The notes: generated by a model not told the origin, from the sequence alone. Shown: positions 1 to 9,293, numbered from the stretch's first letter. The stretch: DNA of 64,000 nucleotides from an uncultured Arachnia sp. (GCA_934636715.1 CAKUBE010000003.1:1-64000), one strand, 5' to 3'. Translations and numbers: made by a program.

Positions 1-115
1 ACGGCTCTCCCAGATGCTGGGGCCTCGGGTACTGTGCCTGGGGCTGCTGGAACCCCGGCTGCTGGGGCTGCTGCCACTGAGGCGGCTGCCACTGAGGTTG
101 TTCGTCGGGGTTCAT
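1..115 (-). CDS. Pro/Gln-rich protein, N-terminal 38 residues only
   Basis: Only the first 38 codons lie in the window; the gene runs off the left edge. The visible peptide starts MNPDEQPQWQPPQWQQPQQP and stays rich in Pro, Gln and Trp, a low-complexity cytoplasmic leader often seen ahead of a membrane or other folded domain in actinobacterial proteins. The start is well supported: an AGGAGAGG ribosome-binding site lies 7 nt before the ATG at 115. In mycobacteria a peptidyl-prolyl isomerase gene follows relA, so this could be one, but nothing visible identifies the product. Function unknown. Confidence 0.7.
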   Translation of the reverse strand, partial: MNPDEQPQWQPPQWQQPQQPGFQQPQAQYPRPQHLGEP

Positions 116-267
116 GCGACTGTCCTCTCCTGGGTCTTAATGCAGACGGGCCGATGCCGTTGCGGACCGACTCGGGGTCTGTGAGTTCGCGTCCGCAGAT
201 GAGGCACCAGCGCAGGACCGGCGAATGCCAACGGGCACGACAACAACACGACGATGAGCTTGCGCAT
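112..267 (-). pseudogene. possible frameshifted small zinc-ribbon protein (DUF6011-like)
   Basis: On the minus strand one frame encodes CLICGRELTDPESVRNGIGP (codons at 206 to 147), which matches my memory of the CxxCGRxLTDPESxxxGIGPxC signature of DUF6011-type zinc ribbons. The expected third cysteine appears directly after it, but in the neighbouring frame, as CIKTQERTVA followed by a TGA that overlaps the next gene's ATG (ATGA). A single-base loss near position 147 would explain this. No clear start codon exists in the zinc-ribbon frame. The neighbouring frame alone gives a 51-residue ORF from ATG 267 with a hydrophobic N-terminus, which may be chance. Confidence 0.35.
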
Positions 268-365
268 GGATCCCCACCCAGTGAGACGGCATCAACTTGC
301 GTCGAAGTATGCCATGTCTTGAATGCAGGGTGCCCGCAAAGTGGCGCTTCTTGGTCGCCTCTATT

Positions 366-413
366 GGTTTCGACGCGGGCGCGCGCTTCGCTTGCGGCCC
401 GGCTCAACCAGCG
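366..413 (+). repeat. REP-like hairpin repeat, copy R1
   Basis: Starts GGTTTCGACGCG and ends CCGGCTCAACCAGCG, with a GC-rich self-complementary core. It begins 6 bp after the relA stop. Read in the relA direction it starts CGCTGGTTGAGCCGG and ends GTCGAAACC, which makes it a candidate 3'-end hairpin or terminator. Confidence 0.8.
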
Positions 414-419
414 AGGGCG

Positions 420-2693
420 TCACCCCGCGACGCGGTAGACGTCGTAGACGCCGGGGACGCGGCGGACCTGGTTCAGCACGTGCTGCAGGTGCGTCGGGTC
501 CTGAGACTCGAAGGTGAACTTTCCCGAGAACTGGCGATGCTTGTTCGTCGTGATGTTCACGCTCAGGATGTCGACATGCTGCTCCGAGAGGGTGGACGAG
601 ACGTCGGACAGCAGGCGGGCCCGGTCGATGCCCTCGATCTGGATGGTCACCAGGAAGGCGGCGTTCTGGTCGATCCCCGCCCACTTCACGCCGACGATCC
701 GCTCCGGCTCCTTCTTCAACGCCGGGGCATTCGGGCAGTCGGCGCGGTGCACGGAGACGCCGTCGCCGCGGGTCACGAAGCCGATGATGTCCTCGCCGGG
801 CAGCGGGTAGCAGCACTTGGCCAGCTTGACGCTCATCGAGTCGTCGCCATCGACCAGGATGTGGCCGCCATCCCGGACGGGCCGACGGCGCTGCCGCACC
901 ACCACGTCCTCGGTGGCCGTGTCGACGGTCTCCTCTTCGCCGCCGTGCAGCTGCACCAGCTTCTCGACGGCGGACTGCGAACCGAGATGCCCCTCGCCGA
1001 TCGCCGCGTAGAGAGCGGGAACGTCCTTGTGGCCCAGCTCGTTGGCGACGGCGGTGAGGTTCTCCAGCGTGAGGAGCCGCTGCATCGGCACGCCCGTGCG
1101 GCGCAGGTCCTTCGCGAGGGCCTCCTTGCCCAGCTCGATCGCCTCGTCGCGGCGCTCGCGCGAGAAGTACTGGCGGATCTTCTGCCGGGCCCTGCTGCTG
1201 ACCACGAAACTGAGCCAGTCGCGGCTGGGGCCCGCGTCCTGGGCCTTCGTGGTGAGGATCTCGACCTTGTCGCCCTGCTGCAGCCGGGTGCTGAGGGCGA
1301 CGAGGCGGCCGTTGACCCGCGAGCCGATCGTCCGGTAGCCGACCTCGGTGTGGACGGCGAACGCGAAGTCGACGGGGGTGGCGCCCACGGGCAGCGCCAT
1401 CACCTCGCCCTTCGGGGTGAAGACGTAGATCTCGTCGGCGTTGATCTCGAACAGCACCGAGTCGAGGAACTCGCTGGGGTCCTCGGTCTCCTTGCTCATC
1501 ACGCCCAGCTGGTGCATGGCCCGCAGGCCCGCCTCCTCCGGCGTCACGCCGTCGCGCAGATCGGCCTTGTACTTCCAGTGGGCCGCGACGCCGTACTCGG
1601 CGCGACGGTGCATCTCGTGCGTGCGGATCTGGAACTCGACCGGCTCGTTGTTCGCGCCCAGCACCGTCGTGTGGAGCGACTGGTACATGTTGAACTTCGG
1701 GACGGCGATGTAGTCCTTGAACCGGCCGGGGATCGGCTTCCAGCCGGCGTGCACCACGCCGAGGACCGCGTAGCAGTCCTTCATGTCCCCCACGAGGACC
1801 CGCAGCCCGATCAGGTCGTAGATGTCGCGGAAGTCGCGGCCGCGCACCATCATCTTCTGGTAGATCGAGTAGTAGTGCTTCGGCCGGCCATACACGGTGG
1901 CCTGGATCTTGTTCTCGGCGAGCATGCCCTGGAACTGGCCGATCAGGTCGCGCAGGTACCGCTCACGGCCGGGCGCCTGCTGCGCCACCATCTCGACGAT
2001 CTCCTGGTAGACCTTCGGCTCGATCGTCGCGAACGACAGATCCTCCAGCTCCCACTTGATGGTGTTCATGCCCAGCCGGTGGGCCAGCGGCGCGAAGATG
2101 TTCAGCGTCTCGGTGGCGATCCGCACCTGCTTGTCCGGCCGGAGATACGCGAGCGTGCGCATGTTGTGCAGGCGATCGGCCAGCTTGATGACGAGGACCC
2201 GGACCTCCTCCGAGGTCGCCATGATCATCTTGCGGATGGTCTCGGCCTTCGCCGTCTCGCCGTAGGTCAGCTTGTCCAGCTTCGTGACGCCGTCGACCAT
2301 GCGGGCCACCTCGTCCGAGAACTCCGCGCGCAGCTGGTCGAGCGAGTAGTCGGTGTCCTCGACGGTGTCGTGCAGCAGCGCGGCGACGATGACGGGCTCG
2401 GTCATGCCGAGCTCGGCGAGGATGGTGGCGACGGCGAGCGGGTGCGTGATGTACGGGTCGCCCGACTTGCGGGTCTGCCCCTCGTGATACTTCTCAGCCA
2501 CCCGGTAGGCGCGCTCCAGCAGCGCCATATCGGCCTTGGGGTGGTTGGAGCGGACGATCCGGAACAGCGGGTCGAGCACGGCGGACTTCGAGCGGACCGC
2601 GCCGAGGCGCGCGAGCCGGTGGCGCATGCGCAGGCGCGGCTGCTCCGGCCCGGTCACCAACCGGGACGGGCCTGTCACAGTCTCCTCCGCCAT
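420..2693 (-). CDS. relA: bifunctional (p)ppGpp synthetase/hydrolase RelA/SpoT
   Basis: The cytoplasmic alarmone enzyme: makes pppGpp/ppGpp from GTP/GDP and ATP during starvation and hydrolyses them. The 757 residues have the full long-RSH layout: HD hydrolase domain with H108-D109 and E112-D113 (HDTVED), synthetase domain with GRPKHYYSIYQK (269-280) and GRFKDYIAVPKFNMYQSLHT (from 323), TGS domain around 415-470 (EIYVFTPKGEVMALP), a Cys-containing region (KCCYPLPGEDIIGF) and a C-terminal ACT domain. Both catalytic halves look intact. It is last in the secD-secF-apt-channel-relA run, 37 bp after the channel gene. Start ATG 2693 has only a weak ribosome-binding site. Confidence 0.97.
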   Translation of the reverse strand: MAEETVTGPSRLVTGPEQPRLRMRHRLARLGAVRSKSAVLDPLFRIVRSNHPKADMALLERAYRVAEKYHEGQTRKSGDPYITHPLAVATILAELGMTEPVIVAALLHDTVEDTDYSLDQLRAEFSDEVARMVDGVTKLDKLTYGETAKAETIRKMIMATSEEVRVLVIKLADRLHNMRTLAYLRPDKQVRIATETLNIFAPLAHRLGMNTIKWELEDLSFATIEPKVYQEIVEMVAQQAPGRERYLRDLIGQFQGMLAENKIQATVYGRPKHYYSIYQKMMVRGRDFRDIYDLIGLRVLVGDMKDCYAVLGVVHAGWKPIPGRFKDYIAVPKFNMYQSLHTTVLGANNEPVEFQIRTHEMHRRAEYGVAAHWKYKADLRDGVTPEEAGLRAMHQLGVMSKETEDPSEFLDSVLFEINADEIYVFTPKGEVMALPVGATPVDFAFAVHTEVGYRTIGSRVNGRLVALSTRLQQGDKVEILTTKAQDAGPSRDWLSFVVSSRARQKIRQYFSRERRDEAIELGKEALAKDLRRTGVPMQRLLTLENLTAVANELGHKDVPALYAAIGEGHLGSQSAVEKLVQLHGGEEETVDTATEDVVVRQRRRPVRDGGHILVDGDDSMSVKLAKCCYPLPGEDIIGFVTRGDGVSVHRADCPNAPALKKEPERIVGVKWAGIDQNAAFLVTIQIEGIDRARLLSDVSSTLSEQHVDILSVNITTNKHRQFSGKFTFESQDPTHLQHVLNQVRRVPGVYDVYRVAG

Positions 2694-2730
2694 GGCGTGA
2701 GTCTAGTGCGGTTTTACCGAACGGCTGTCG

Positions 2731-3810
2731 CTATTCGTCCTCGTCGTCGCGGAGCAGCGCCCGAGACGCCGCCGGATGCGCCCGGCGCACGACGATCAGC
2801 TCGTCGCCGACCTCGATCCTGGTCGCGGTCTTGTCGTAGAACCGGCGCAGCGTCCCGTTGCGGATGATGCCGATCACGCGCTCGCCCTGCACGGCCGACG
2901 GCGGCTGGCCGACCTCGCCGGCCTCCGCGAGCCGCTGATGCACCTCGAGGCCCTCGCCTCCGGTCAGCATGTCCTGGATGATGGTGCCCATCTCGGGCCC
3001 GATGGCCGAGAGGCCGAGGAGGCGGCCGACGGTCTCCGAGCTCGTGACCACCGACGACGCGCCGGACTGCCGCACGAGCGGAACGTTCGCCTGCTCCCGC
3101 ACCGCCACGATCACGCCCGCCGTGGGGTTCAGCTGCCGCACGGTCAGGGTCGCGAGGACGGCCGCGTCGTCGCGGTCGAGCGAGATGATGATCTGGCGCG
3201 CCTTGCTGACCTCGGCGCGGCGCAGCACGTCGCGGCGCGTGGCGTCGCCCTGGAAGGCGGCGAGGCCGTCGGCGTTGGCCTCCTCTACCGCGACGGCGCT
3301 CCCGTCGAGCACGACGATCCGGTCCGCCCGCTCGCCCTGGCGGCGCAGGGTGTTGACCGCGCTGCGGCCCTTCGTGCCGTAGCCGATGATCACGACATGG
3401 TTGCGCATCTTCTTCCTCCAAATCGCGTCGCGGATGCTGCGGCTGCCCTGGTTGGCGAGCACCTCGATGGTGGTGCCGACCAGGACCACCAGGAACCCGA
3501 TCCGCAACGGCGTGATCAGCAGCGCGTTCAGCAGCCGGGCGTGCGGCAGCACCGGCGTGATGTCGCCGTAGCCGGTGGTGGTGACGGTGACCGTCGCGTA
3601 GTACAGCGCGTCGATGAACGACACGCCGTCGCCCGCGGTGTTGTCGACGTAGGCGCCGCGGTCCAGCCACACCAGCATGGTGGTGGTGAACAGGAGCAGC
3701 AGCGCGAGCAGCGCGCGCCGTCCCAGCTCCTTGAACGGGGAGCTCGCGATCCGGGGCAGGCTGACGAGGGAGAGCACTCCCCCGCGACCGCCTTGCTGGA
3801 GCTTGGCCAT
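2731..3810 (-). CDS. two-TM potassium channel with RCK (TrkA-N/TrkA-C) domain
   Basis: A 359-residue ion-channel protein. Transmembrane helix 1 is about residues 32-49, the selectivity filter is TTGYGD (78-83), and helix 2 is about 98-117. A cytoplasmic RCK domain follows with the nucleotide-binding VVIIGYGTKG (139-148) and a C-terminal TrkA-C-like part. This is the MthK-like layout, in which ligand binding to the RCK ring gates K+ flux. It starts 4 bp after the apt stop and 37 bp before relA, so it is almost surely co-transcribed with both. Its ligand (nucleotide, c-di-AMP or divalent cation) cannot be read from sequence. Confidence 0.9.
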   Translation of the reverse strand: MAKLQQGGRGGVLSLVSLPRIASSPFKELGRRALLALLLLFTTTMLVWLDRGAYVDNTAGDGVSFIDALYYATVTVTTTGYGDITPVLPHARLLNALLITPLRIGFLVVLVGTTIEVLANQGSRSIRDAIWRKKMRNHVVIIGYGTKGRSAVNTLRRQGERADRIVVLDGSAVAVEEANADGLAAFQGDATRRDVLRRAEVSKARQIIISLDRDDAAVLATLTVRQLNPTAGVIVAVREQANVPLVRQSGASSVVTSSETVGRLLGLSAIGPEMGTIIQDMLTGGEGLEVHQRLAEAGEVGQPPSAVQGERVIGIIRNGTLRRFYDKTATRIEVGDELIVVRRAHPAASRALLRDDEDE

Positions 3811-3814
3811 GGCC

Positions 3815-4360
3815 TCAGACTGTCACCAGGGCCGAGCACTTGTCGATGCCCGCCGCGGCCAGCCGGTGGCGGCCGCCGAGGAAGGCCAGCTCCATGACGA
3901 CGCTGACGTGCACGAGCTCCGCGCCCATCTGCTTCAGGAGCTCCGCCGTCGCGCCGACGGTGCCGCCGGTGGCGAGCACGTCATCGACCACGAGCACGCG
4001 GGCGCCGGGACGGATCGCGTCGCGATGCATGGTGAGGGTCTCGTTGCCGTACTCCAGCTCGAAGCTGTGGCTGATGATCTCGCCGGGGAGCTTGCCGGGC
4101 TTGCGGACCGGGACGAAGCCGGCGCCGAGCGCGAGCGCGACGGGGGCGGCGAAGATGAATCCCCGCGCCTCCATGCCCACGACGACGTCGATCCGCTCCG
4201 GGGCGCCCGTGACCAGCTCGGTGATCGCGGCCTGAAAGCCCTTCGGCGACGCGAGCAGCGGCGTGATGTCCTTGAACACGACGCCCGGCTGGGGGAAGTC
4301 GACGACGTCGCGGATCAGCGAGCCGACGAGGGCACGGCGCGCCGCGCCCTCTCGGTTCAC
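3815..4360 (-). CDS. apt: adenine phosphoribosyltransferase
   Basis: Purine salvage: adenine plus PRPP gives AMP plus pyrophosphate in the cytoplasm. The 181-residue protein has the type I PRTase PRPP-binding motif VLVVDDVLATGGT in its second half and the Apt-type opening around DFPQPGVVFKDITPLL, plus GMEARGFIF. Length is normal for bacterial Apt. Its ATG overlaps the secF stop by 4 nt (ATGA), so translation is probably coupled. The position between secF and relA is the usual actinobacterial one, apart from the channel gene inserted before relA. Confidence 0.96.
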   Translation of the reverse strand: MNREGAARRALVGSLIRDVVDFPQPGVVFKDITPLLASPKGFQAAITELVTGAPERIDVVVGMEARGFIFAAPVALALGAGFVPVRKPGKLPGEIISHSFELEYGNETLTMHRDAIRPGARVLVVDDVLATGGTVGATAELLKQMGAELVHVSVVMELAFLGGRHRLAAAGIDKCSALVTV

Positions 4361-5472
4361 TTCTTCCCCTTGCGCTCGGCGCGCGTCGACGCGGTGCGCC
4401 GCTGCGTCCGAGGCCCGGGGGCGGGAGCCTGCGCGGCCTCCCCGGCGGTGACGCCCGCCTCAGCCAACTCCGCCGCGTGCGCGCGCTTGTGCTCGGAGCG
4501 GGCCGCGCGCCGCGCGATGCGCTCGCGGTGCTCGACCATCTCCGGCTCGCGCTCGCGCAGCCACGCCAGCAGCGGGGCCGCGACGAACAGCGAGGAGTAC
4601 GCGCCGGCGATCATGCCGACGAGGAGCGCGAGGCCGAGGTCGGCGAGAGGGCCGGACTGCAGCCAGGTGCCCGCGACGAACAGCGCGAGCACCGGCAGCA
4701 CGCCGATGACGGTGGTGTTCACCGAGCGGATGACCACCTGGTTGACGGCCAGGTTCGCCTGGTACGAATACGTCTTGTTGGTCTCGGTGAGGCCGCGGAT
4801 GTTCTCGCGGATCTTGTCGAACACGACCACCGTGTCGTACAGCGAGTAGCCGAGGATGGTCAGCACGCCGATGATCGTCGACGGCGTGACCGTGAAGCCC
4901 AGCAGCGCGAAGGCGCCGATGGTCAGCACGAGGTCGTGCACCACCGCGACGATGGCCGCGATCGACATCTTCCAGTCCCGGAAGTACGCCGCGATCAGCA
5001 GCATCACGAGACCCATGAAGACGAAGAGGGCGACGAGGCCGCGCTGCGAGATCGTCTTGCCCCACGACGCGCCGATCGCGTTGTAGGCGACCTCGTCGGC
5101 CTCCACACTCGCGATGTCCGCGATCGCCGCGCGGACGACCGACGTCTCGTCCGGCGTCAGCGAGCGGGTCTGCACGCGGATGTTGGTGTCGCCCAGCGAG
5201 AACACCTGCGCCTCGAGGTCCGGGACGTCGATGTCGGCCACCTGGTCGCGCACCTGGTCGACGGTGTCCGCCTGAATGGTCATCGGCGCCTGGAAGTCCG
5301 TGCCGCCCGTGAACTCGATGCCGAGGCTGAGGCCCCGGATCAGCACCGAGAGCACCGCGACGGCGACGATGATGCCGGAGACGATGAACCACCGCCTGCG
5401 GTTCTTCATGAAGTCGTAGCTCAGCTGGCCCGTGTAGAGCCGCCCGGCGATGCCGAGCTTCTTGCCTGTCAT
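4357..5472 (-). CDS. secF: protein translocase subunit SecF
   Basis: Integral membrane partner of SecD; the complex uses the proton motive force to help release exported proteins on the outer face of the membrane. The 371-residue protein has the SecF N-terminal signature (RGLSLGIEFTGGTDFQ), a periplasmic-type loop, then the hydrophobic SecD/F block of five more helices (for example TIIGVLTILGYSLYDTVVVF with the conserved DTVVVFDKIREN). A basic tail (TQRRTASTRAERKGKK) follows. ATG 5472 overlaps the secD stop by one base (TGATG), and its own stop overlaps apt. Confidence 0.96.
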   Translation of the reverse strand: MTGKKLGIAGRLYTGQLSYDFMKNRRRWFIVSGIIVAVAVLSVLIRGLSLGIEFTGGTDFQAPMTIQADTVDQVRDQVADIDVPDLEAQVFSLGDTNIRVQTRSLTPDETSVVRAAIADIASVEADEVAYNAIGASWGKTISQRGLVALFVFMGLVMLLIAAYFRDWKMSIAAIVAVVHDLVLTIGAFALLGFTVTPSTIIGVLTILGYSLYDTVVVFDKIRENIRGLTETNKTYSYQANLAVNQVVIRSVNTTVIGVLPVLALFVAGTWLQSGPLADLGLALLVGMIAGAYSSLFVAAPLLAWLREREPEMVEHRERIARRAARSEHKRAHAAELAEAGVTAGEAAQAPAPGPRTQRRTASTRAERKGKK

Positions 5473-7115
5473 CAGGCCTCCTGCGGGGTCTGGGTGGCGG
5501 GAACGGAGTCGGTCCTGCGGCGCAGCCGCCGGCCGAGCAGCGAGTCCTCCGTGACGCCCATGTGGGCCGCGTCAAGGCCGGACCACTTGTGGCCCTGGCC
5601 GAAGAACTTCGTGCGCCCGAGCAGCTCGACCAGCGGCTTGGTGAAGAAGAACACGACGGCCAGGTCGATCAGCGTGGTGAGGCCCAGGGTGAAGGCGAAG
5701 CCGCGCACCGAGCCGATCGCGAGGAAGAACAGCACGATGGCCGACAGCAGCGACACCGCGTCCGAGATGACGATGGTGCCGCGGGCCTTCACCCAGCCGG
5801 AGCTGAGCGCCGACTTCAGGCTGCGGCCCTCGCGGATCTCGTCGCGGATGCGTTCGAAGTAGATGATGAACGAGTCCGCCGTCACCGCGATGCCGACGAT
5901 CGCGCCCGCGATGCCGGGCAGGTTCAGCGTGAAGCCCACCGCCGCGCCGAGCAGGACCATCACCGCGTAGGTCGCGGCGGCCGCGACCGCCAGCGACGCG
6001 ACGACGACGATGCCCATGGCGCGGTAGTAGAGGAACGAGTACAGCGTGACGGCGAGCAGGCCGATCGCGCCGGCGATCATGCCGACCCTGAGCTGCTCGC
6101 CACCCAGGGTGGCCGACACCGTCTCCACCTGGCTGGGTTCGAAGTTGAGCGGCAGCGAGCCGTACTTCAGCACGTTGGCGAGGCTGGCGGCGCTCTCAGC
6201 GGTGAAGCTGCCGGAGATCGACGCCTGCCCGTTGGCGATCTGCACCTGCGGCTCGACCGCGGACTGCACGACGCCGTCGAGGACGATGCCGAACAGGTTC
6301 TGCGGGCTCGTGCGCGTCAGCAGGGCGCCGGTGAGCTCCTTGAACTGGGCGGCACCCGCGGGCTTGAGCGTCAGCTGGACGGTGTAAGACAGCTCGCCCT
6401 GCGGAATGCCGAACGAGGCGGTCTCCAGCTCCGTGCCCATGACCGCGGTGGGACCGAGCAGGTACTTCTGGACGCCGGCGGGGTCGCACGCGACGAGCGC
6501 GCGCGTCGGGTCGTCGTGCGTGGGGTCGCCGCAGGTGAAGTCGGCGAATGCCGCCAGGTCCTCTTGGGTGGCCTCGTAGGCGAGCACCTCCTCGATGCTC
6601 AGCTGCGCCGGCTCCTCGCCATCCTCACCGGGGGCGGGAGTCGGGGTCGAGGTCGGCGTCGGCTCGGGGGTCGGGGGCGCCGTCGGCAGGCCCGGGAGCG
6701 TCGGCTCGGTGGGCTCCTCCGTGGGCTCGGCGCCGGGGCCCGTTCCCGCTCCCGCCTCCAGGACCGGCCGCATGCTCAGCTGCGCGGTGGCGCCGACCAG
6801 GTCGACGAGGTCGTCGCGCGACACGTTGGGCGCGGAGACGACGATGTGGCGGTCGCCCTGGACGGCGACGGTGGCCTCGCCGACGCCCAGGCCGTCGATG
6901 CGCTGCTGGATGATGTCGCGGGCGAGCTCCATCGACTCCATGGGGACCGTCTTGTTGGTCGCCTCGAGCGTGATGGTCTGGCCGCCCTGCAGGTCGAGGC
7001 CGAGGTTCGGCTTCCACGTGTTGGTGAGAGCCATGATCGCGTACAGCAGCACGATCACGAGCAGGAAGACAGTGAGGACGACCCCCGGTCGCCCTCGCTT
7101 GGCGGTGGTGGCCAC
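5472..7115 (-). CDS. secD: protein translocase subunit SecD
   Basis: Membrane component of the Sec accessory complex SecDF-YajC. The 547-residue protein has TM1 near residues 14-32, the motif GLDLQGGQTITLE, a large extracytoplasmic region and the C-terminal block of five helices (for example LPGIAGAIVGIAVTADSFII). The loop carries a Pro/Thr/Glu-rich low-complexity insert (about residues 125-170, repeated EPTP/TPTP) that is longer than in E. coli SecD and typical of actinobacterial linkers. It starts with GTG at 7115, directly against the yajC stop (TAAGTG). Confidence 0.96.
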   Translation of the reverse strand: MATTAKRGRPGVVLTVFLLVIVLLYAIMALTNTWKPNLGLDLQGGQTITLEATNKTVPMESMELARDIIQQRIDGLGVGEATVAVQGDRHIVVSAPNVSRDDLVDLVGATAQLSMRPVLEAGAGTGPGAEPTEEPTEPTLPGLPTAPPTPEPTPTSTPTPAPGEDGEEPAQLSIEEVLAYEATQEDLAAFADFTCGDPTHDDPTRALVACDPAGVQKYLLGPTAVMGTELETASFGIPQGELSYTVQLTLKPAGAAQFKELTGALLTRTSPQNLFGIVLDGVVQSAVEPQVQIANGQASISGSFTAESAASLANVLKYGSLPLNFEPSQVETVSATLGGEQLRVGMIAGAIGLLAVTLYSFLYYRAMGIVVVASLAVAAAATYAVMVLLGAAVGFTLNLPGIAGAIVGIAVTADSFIIYFERIRDEIREGRSLKSALSSGWVKARGTIVISDAVSLLSAIVLFFLAIGSVRGFAFTLGLTTLIDLAVVFFFTKPLVELLGRTKFFGQGHKWSGLDAAHMGVTEDSLLGRRLRRRTDSVPATQTPQEA

Positions 7116-7565
7116 TTAGTTCTTGTCCTCCGGGGCGGCGCCGGGCTCCTCGCCCTTCTCGGCCTCGGGCGTCGGGTCGAAGGTCAGGTTCTCCTCGACG
7201 AGCGACGACGCGTCGTCGGGCACGTCATAGCCGGGCTCGCCGTAGGCGGCGGGCTCCTCGTAGGCGGCGGGCGCCTCGTCGGTGTCGTCGTCCGTGAACT
7301 CGAACTCCTCGTCCTCCGGGAGGACCTTGCGCGCGACACTGCCCTTCAGGACGGTGATCTGCACGTCAGGGGCGAGCTCGACGATGAACTGCCGCTCGCC
7401 GGCGTGAGTGATGGTCGCGAAGAGGCCTGAGGTGAGAAGCACGCGGTCGCCGGCGGCGAGCTGCGAGCGCATCTCCTGATCCTTGCGCGCGCGCTTCTGC
7501 TGCGGGCGGATCATCAGGAAGTACATGATCGCGAACAACGCGACCATCATGATAATGAAGTCCAT
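7116..7565 (-). CDS. yajC: preprotein translocase subunit YajC
   Basis: Small single-helix membrane protein that joins SecDF. The N-terminus MDFIIMMVALFAIMYFLMIR is the transmembrane anchor, followed by the family hallmark RPQQKRARK and a small soluble domain. The C-terminal third is an acidic tail (DEEFEFTDDDTDEAP and further Glu/Pro), a common actinobacterial extension. I chose ATG 7565 (149 residues) over an upstream in-frame ATG at 7595 because a GGAG sits correctly before 7565 and because the anchor helix then begins at residue 2, as usual. Confidence 0.93.
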   Translation of the reverse strand: MDFIIMMVALFAIMYFLMIRPQQKRARKDQEMRSQLAAGDRVLLTSGLFATITHAGERQFIVELAPDVQITVLKGSVARKVLPEDEEFEFTDDDTDEAPAAYEEPAAYGEPGYDVPDDASSLVEENLTFDPTPEAEKGEEPGAAPEDKN

Positions 7566-7647
7566 GGAATTTACTCCGGTCGTGGTCGGGGCCACCGCTC
7601 AGGATAGCGGAGACTGGAAAGAACCCTGAGCGGGCGCTCGGCGCGCC

Positions 7648-8676
7648 TCACTCCTCGTCGTCGAACAGCGCGGGCATCGTGGCGGGGGGCCGGATGCCGA
7701 GGTGCCGGTAGGCGGCCCTGGTGGCCACCCTCCCGCGGGGGGTGCGGAACATGAGGCCCTCGCGGATCAGGAACGGCTCGGCCACCTCCGAGACCGTCTC
7801 GATCTCCTCGCCGACGCTGAGCGCGAGGGTCGAGAGGCCGACGGGACCGCCGTCGAACAGGCGGCAGAGGGCATCCAGCACGGCCCGGTCGAGACGGTCG
7901 AGGCCGCGCTCGTCGACCTCGTACAGCTCGAGCGCGGCGCGCGCCACGCCGCGGTCCGCCGTCGGATGCCGCTTCACCTGGGCGAAGTCTCGCACGCGGC
8001 GCAGCAGCCGGTTGGCGATGCGGGGCGTGCCCCGCGAGCGGCGCGCGATCTCGCCCGTGGCGTCGACGTCGATCGCGACGCCGAGCTTGCCCGCGGAGCC
8101 GGCGACGATCCCCGCGAGGTCCGCGGCGTCGTAGAAGTCGAGCTGCGCGGTGAAGCCGAAGCGGTCGCGCAGCGGGCCGGGCAGCATGCCGGCGCGCGTG
8201 GTGGCGCCGACGAGCGTGAACGGGGGCAGGTCGATCGGGATGGCCGTGGCGCCGGGGCCCTTGCCGACGATGACGTCGACGCGGAAGTCCTCCATGGCCA
8301 GGTAGAGCATCTCCTCGGCGGGCCGGGACAGCCGATGGATCTCGTCGAGGAAGAGGACGTCGCCCTCGTCGAGCCCGGAGAGGATGGCCGCGAGGTCTCC
8401 GGCGTGCTGGATGGCGGGGCCGGAGGAGATCCGCAGCCCCACGCCCATCTCCGCGGCGATGATCATGGCGAGCGTCGTCTTGCCGAGCCCCGGGGGGCCG
8501 GAGAGCAGAACATGGTCCGGCGTCGAGCCGCGGTGCCGCGCGGCGTCGAGCACAAGGCCCAGCTGCTCGCGGACGCGGGGCTGCCCCTCGAACTCCGCGA
8601 GCGACTTCGGCCGGAGCGCGGCCTCGTAGTCGCGCTCCTCCGGCACCGGCGTCGGGTCCACTTCCGAGTGCTCCAT
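7648..8676 (-). CDS. ruvB: Holliday junction branch-migration ATPase RuvB
   Basis: AAA+ motor that drives branch migration of Holliday junctions with RuvA. The 342 residues show Walker [19 protein letters not shown], Walker [11 protein letters not shown], sensor 1 ([10 protein letters not shown]), the arginine-finger region PLRDRFGF and a C-terminal winged-helix DNA-binding domain ([17 protein letters not shown]). Length is standard. Its ATG overlaps the ruvA stop by one base. About 50 bp separate its stop from yajC. Confidence 0.97.
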   Translation of the reverse strand: MEHSEVDPTPVPEERDYEAALRPKSLAEFEGQPRVREQLGLVLDAARHRGSTPDHVLLSGPPGLGKTTLAMIIAAEMGVGLRISSGPAIQHAGDLAAILSGLDEGDVLFLDEIHRLSRPAEEMLYLAMEDFRVDVIVGKGPGATAIPIDLPPFTLVGATTRAGMLPGPLRDRFGFTAQLDFYDAADLAGIVAGSAGKLGVAIDVDATGEIARRSRGTPRIANRLLRRVRDFAQVKRHPTADRGVARAALELYEVDERGLDRLDRAVLDALCRLFDGGPVGLSTLALSVGEEIETVSEVAEPFLIREGLMFRTPRGRVATRAAYRHLGIRPPATMPALFDDEE

Positions 8677-9293
8677 CAGCGCCTCGCCAACGCGGTCAGC
8701 GCCGCCCGCATGAGCTGCGCGATCCCGACCGACGGATCCGCCTCAACCAGCGGAGCCACCTTGTCGCAGGCAGCCTCGGCGTCGCGGGCGGACCAGCCGA
8801 GGCCCTGCAGGCCGTCGACGACCTGGCCGCGCCACGCGTCGTCGGCGACGGCGGCAGCGGGCTGGGACTCGTCGTCGCCCTCCGAGACGGCGAGCAGCGC
8901 CACCTTGTCCTTCAGTTCGATCACGATCTTCTGGGCTCCCTTGAGCCCGATGCCCGGGACGGCCGTGAGCCGCCTGACGTCCTCCGCCTGCACGGCGCGC
9001 CGGAAGTCACCCGACCCGAGGACGGAGACGATGGCGAGCGCGAGCTTCGGCCCGACGCCCGAGGCCGTCTGCGCCAGCTCGAACGCCGCCTTCTCGCCCG
9101 CGGACCCGAACCCGAAGAGCGTCAACGAATCCTCGCGCACCACCAGCGAGGTGTGCAGGGTGGCCTGTTCGCCCGGGCGCAGGCCCGCGGCGGTGCCGGG
9201 CGTCACGTGGACGAGGAGGCCGATGCCCCCCACCTCGACGACGCAGGACGTGGCCCCGGCCTGCAGGGTGGTGCCGGTCAGTTGCGCGATCAT
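8676..9293 (-). CDS. ruvA: Holliday junction DNA helicase subunit RuvA
   Basis: Tetrameric junction-binding partner of RuvB. The 205-residue protein begins [20 protein letters not shown] (OB-fold domain I), has two helix-hairpin-helix motifs ([14 protein letters not shown] and [20 protein letters not shown]) and a C-terminal domain III that contacts RuvB. An in-frame extension upstream is only shadow sequence of ruvC. The ATG at 9293 overlaps the ruvC stop by 4 nt (ATGA). Confidence 0.96.
   Translation of the reverse strand: MIAQLTGTTLQAGATSCVVEVGGIGLLVHVTPGTAAGLRPGEQATLHTSLVVREDSLTLFGFGSAGEKAAFELAQTASGVGPKLALAIVSVLGSGDFRRAVQAEDVRRLTAVPGIGLKGAQKIVIELKDKVALLAVSEGDDESQPAAAVADDAWRGQVVDGLQGLGWSARDAEAACDKVAPLVEADPSVGIAQLMRAALTALARR

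Noticed and set aside
148..267. Signal-peptide-like 51-residue ORF from ATG 267
   Set aside because: It overlaps the better zinc-ribbon signature in another frame, and its second half is Arg/His/Pro-rich as in shadow frames.
297..2867. Long plus-strand ORF opposite relA (similarly 21296-24691 opposite dnaE and 36040-40599 opposite gltB)
   Set aside because: These are antisense shadows of GC-rich minus-strand genes: Arg/Ala/Val/His-rich composition, no domain, no ribosome-binding site.
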